DNA of 64,000 nucleotides, from positions 3,410,001 to 3,474,000 of the forward strand of contig NZ_CP090145.1 of NCBI RefSeq assembly GCF_023008245.1. The letters are read 5' to 3'. The stretch is from Flavobacterium sediminilitoris. Its GTDB lineage: Bacteria > Bacteroidota > Bacteroidia > Flavobacteriales > Flavobacteriaceae. Position numbers and translations under genes: made by a program. Shown in pieces: positions 62,062-64,000 of this stretch. A model generated the notes under the pieces. That model was not told where the DNA came from and did no database searches. It was given only the letters and a program-made list of their open reading frames with translations. Each line of letters starts with the position of its first letter. The stretch's first letter is position 1.

Positions 62062-64000
62062 TTATTCATTTGTTTCTGTGTTTTCTGTTGAATCAAGCTC
62101 TATATTGGTAATTTCTTCTGCATCTACAACTTCTGCATCTTCTTCTCTAAGAACTTTCGTTACAGCTGCAATAGAATCTTTCCCTTTAATATTAATTAAG
62201 CGAACTCCTTGAGTTGCTCTTCCCATAACTCTTAAATCTGAAATTTCCATTCTAATAGTTAATCCAGACTTGTTAATAATCATTAAATCATCTTCATCTG
62301 TTACAGCATTAATAGCAATTAAAGCTCCTGTTTTCTCGGTTAAATTAAGTGTTTTAACACCTTTTCCACCACGATTTGTAACTCTATAAACTGGTTCTCC
62401 ATCTTCTTCTAATTTTGTACGTTTACCATAACCATTTTCGGTAACTACTAAAATTTGAGAATCATTAATATCTTTTTCATCAATTGATACCATTCCTATC
62501 ACTTCATCTTTTTCATCTGCTAAAGTGATTCCACGAACTCCAGAAGCAGTTCTTCCCATTGGACGCGTCTTACTTTCTTCAAAACGAACTAATTTACCTG
62601 ATTTTACTGCTAATAAAACATGGCTATTTCCTGTAGTTAATTTTGCTTCTAATAATTCGTCGTCTTCTTTAATTGTAATTGCATTAATTCCATTTTGACG
62701 TGGACGAGAATATTGCTCTAAAGAAGTTTTCTTAACTTGACCTTGTTTAGTTGCCATAATCACATAGTGACTATTAATATATTCTTCATCTTTTAAATCT
62801 TTAGTACAGATAAATGCTTTTACTTTATCATCTTTCTCTATATTAATCAAATTTTGGATAGCTCTTCCTTTGCTTGCTTTTGTTCCTTCAGGAATTTCAA
62901 ACACTCTCATCCAATAGCATTTTCCTTTTTGAGTAAAATACATTAAGTATTGATGATTTGTTGCTACAAATAAATGTTCTAAGAAATCTTGATCTCTTGT
63001 TGCAGCACTTTTTTGCCCAACTCCACCTCTATTTTGAGTTTTATACTCTGTCAATGATGTACGTTTAATATAACCTGCATGTGATATAGTAACTACAACT
63101 TGTTCATCTGCAATTAAATCTTCAATACTTACATCTCCTCCAGCATATTCTATTATTGAACGTCTTTCATCTCCATACTTCTCTTTAATTTCTGCTAATT
63201 CAGTTTTGATAAGTTCCATTCGCAATTCTTTACTTGCTAATAATTCTTTCAATCCTGTAATTAATTTCATTATCTCATCGTATTCAGCACGAAGTTTATC
63301 TTGCTCTAGTCCTGTTAATTGACGTAAACGCATTTCTACGATGGCACGAGCTTGAATTTCCGATAATTTAAATCGTTCAATTAATTTATTTCTTGCTTCT
63401 TCCCCATCTTTAGAAGAACGAATTAATGCAATTACTTCATCAATATTATCAGAAGCAATGATTAAACCTTCTAATATGTGTGCTCTTTCTTCTGCTTTTC
63501 TTAATTCATATTGTGCTCTACGAATTACAACTTCATGACGATGTTCAACGAAATGATGAATTAAATCTTTAAGATTTAACATTTCTGGTCTTCCATTTAC
63601 AAGTGCAATATTATTCACACTAAACGAAGATTGTAATTGAGTATATTTGTATAATGTATTTAAAACTACATTTGGAACCGCATCTCTTTTTAATTCATAA
63701 ACAATTCGCATCCCATTTCTATCCGATTCATCACGAATAGTTGCAATACCTTCAATTTTTTTCTCATTAACCAAGTCAGCCGTTTTTTTAATCATGTCGG
63801 CTTTGTTAACTTGATATGGAATTTCAGTTACAATAATAGCTTCTCTATTATTTGATTCTTCAAAACCTGCTTTAGCTCGCATAACAATACGTCCTCTACC
63901 AGTTTTAAAAGCTTCTCTTACTCCTTCATATCCATAAATAACACCTCCTGTAGGAAAGTCGGGTGCTTTTACATGTTGCATTAACTCATCAATTTCAATA
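62062..64000 (-). CDS. gyrA: DNA gyrase subunit A, C-terminal part (5' end outside window)
   Basis: The open frame runs off the window edge and starts with IDELMQHVKAPDFPTGG. It covers the end of the breakage-reunion domain (PTGGVIYGYEGVREAFKTGRG, FVEHRHEVVIRRAQYELRKAEERAHILEGL) and the beta-pinwheel domain. A GyrA-box-like NRGGKGVKTL follows. The tail is acidic (about 30 residues rich in Glu, Asp and Thr). Gyrase supercoils DNA. The pinwheel plus GyrA box favours GyrA over ParC. Confidence 0.93.
   Translation of the reverse strand, partial: IEIDELMQHVKAPDFPTGGVIYGYEGVREAFKTGRGRIVMRAKAGFEESNNREAIIVTEIPYQVNKADMIKKTADLVNEKKIEGIATIRDESDRNGMRIVYELKRDAVPNVVLNTLYKYTQLQSSFSVNNIALVNGRPEMLNLKDLIHHFVEHRHEVVIRRAQYELRKAEERAHILEGLIIASDNIDEVIALIRSSKDGEEARNKLIERFKLSEIQARAIVEMRLRQLTGLEQDKLRAEYDEIMKLITGLKELLASKELRMELIKTELAEIKEKYGDERRSIIEYAGGDVSIEDLIADEQVVVTISHAGYIKRTSLTEYKTQNRGGVGQKSAATRDQDFLEHLFVATNHQYLMYFTQKGKCYWMRVFEIPEGTKASKGRAIQNLINIEKDDKVKAFICTKDLKDEEYINSHYVIMATKQGQVKKTSLEQYSRPRQNGINAITIKEDDELLEAKLTTGNSHVLLAVKSGKLVRFEESKTRPMGRTASGVRGITLADEKDEVIGMVSIDEKDINDSQILVVTENGYGKRTKLEEDGEPVYRVTNRGGKGVKTLNLTEKTGALIAINAVTDEDDLMIINKSGLTIRMEISDLRVMGRATQGVRLINIKGKDSIAAVTKVLREEDAEVVDAEEITNIELDSTENTETNE

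Noticed and set aside
1..64000. CRISPR arrays, tRNA or rRNA genes, intact insertion sequences
   Set aside because: No regularly spaced repeats, no tRNA or rRNA sequence apart from the tmRNA, and no transposase gene was seen.

Overview
The window comes from a low-GC member of the Bacteroidota, most likely family Flavobacteriaceae. The reasons are the AT-rich sequence, Bacteroidota-type promoters (TTTG near -33, TAnnTTTG near -7) without Shine-Dalgarno sites, a tmRNA whose tag reads GENNYALAA, many flavobacterial-type lipoproteins, and Bacteroidota-type nos, nor and nir gene sets. No genus is claimed.

Layout. (1) 1-8703: housekeeping and membrane genes: a DUF1801 protein, an M28 peptidase, a CreD-type operon with a small winged-helix regulator and two matching inverted repeats, and an alanine dehydrogenase/saccharopine dehydrogenase-like enzyme. 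(2) 8774-11227: the tmRNA gene followed by a decayed accessory patch with a broken VgrG gene, short tandem repeats and a truncated ATPase. (3) 11228-14629: copper acquisition, with a TonB receptor of the OprC/NosA type, a Met/His-rich lipoprotein and a small cysteine protein. (4) 14678-21161: clade II nos operon (cytochrome c, nosZ, a membrane-NosL fusion, nosD, nosF, nosY). (5) 21257-28917: truncated haemoglobin, nadB-nadA, a hemerythrin/PAS protein, the RIC iron-sulfur repair protein, and anaerobic ribonucleotide reductase with its glycyl-radical domain encoded as a separate 54-residue ORF. (6) 28949-37055: a nitrate reductase operon with two NarK transporters, a b-type cytochrome-like membrane protein, a NarB/NasC-like molybdenum subunit, a four-cluster ferredoxin and a true Rieske protein. 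(7) 37073-43693: molybdenum cofactor genes. (8) 43813-48835: an outer-membrane porin, an unassigned PLP decarboxylase plus TIM-barrel protein pair, and an OsmC protein. (9) 48913-57132: norC-norB-nirK-nirV-sco-norQ-norD-norE-norF. (10) 57379-59829: a fasciclin lipoprotein, a NorB-like membrane protein and the Crp/Fnr regulator. (11) 59899-64000: about 1 kb of mostly empty DNA with a phage-like remnant, then a TPR protein and the 3' part of gyrA.

Together the genes encode complete denitrification: nitrate import and cytoplasmic reduction, NirK (nitrite to NO), NorCB (NO to N2O) and NosZ (N2O to N2), with copper supply, molybdopterin synthesis and nitrosative-stress repair. The clearest overall signal is regulatory. 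Ten palindromes of the form TGAY/TGAG-N4-ATCA precede these units. In six of them, plus the leftward arm of a seventh, a TTTG -7 core starts exactly 33.5 bp from the palindrome centre; the others are within 1 bp or have a degenerate core. This is the geometry of a class II Crp/Fnr activator, and the regulator at 59236-59829 has an FNR-like recognition helix and such a box in its own promoter.
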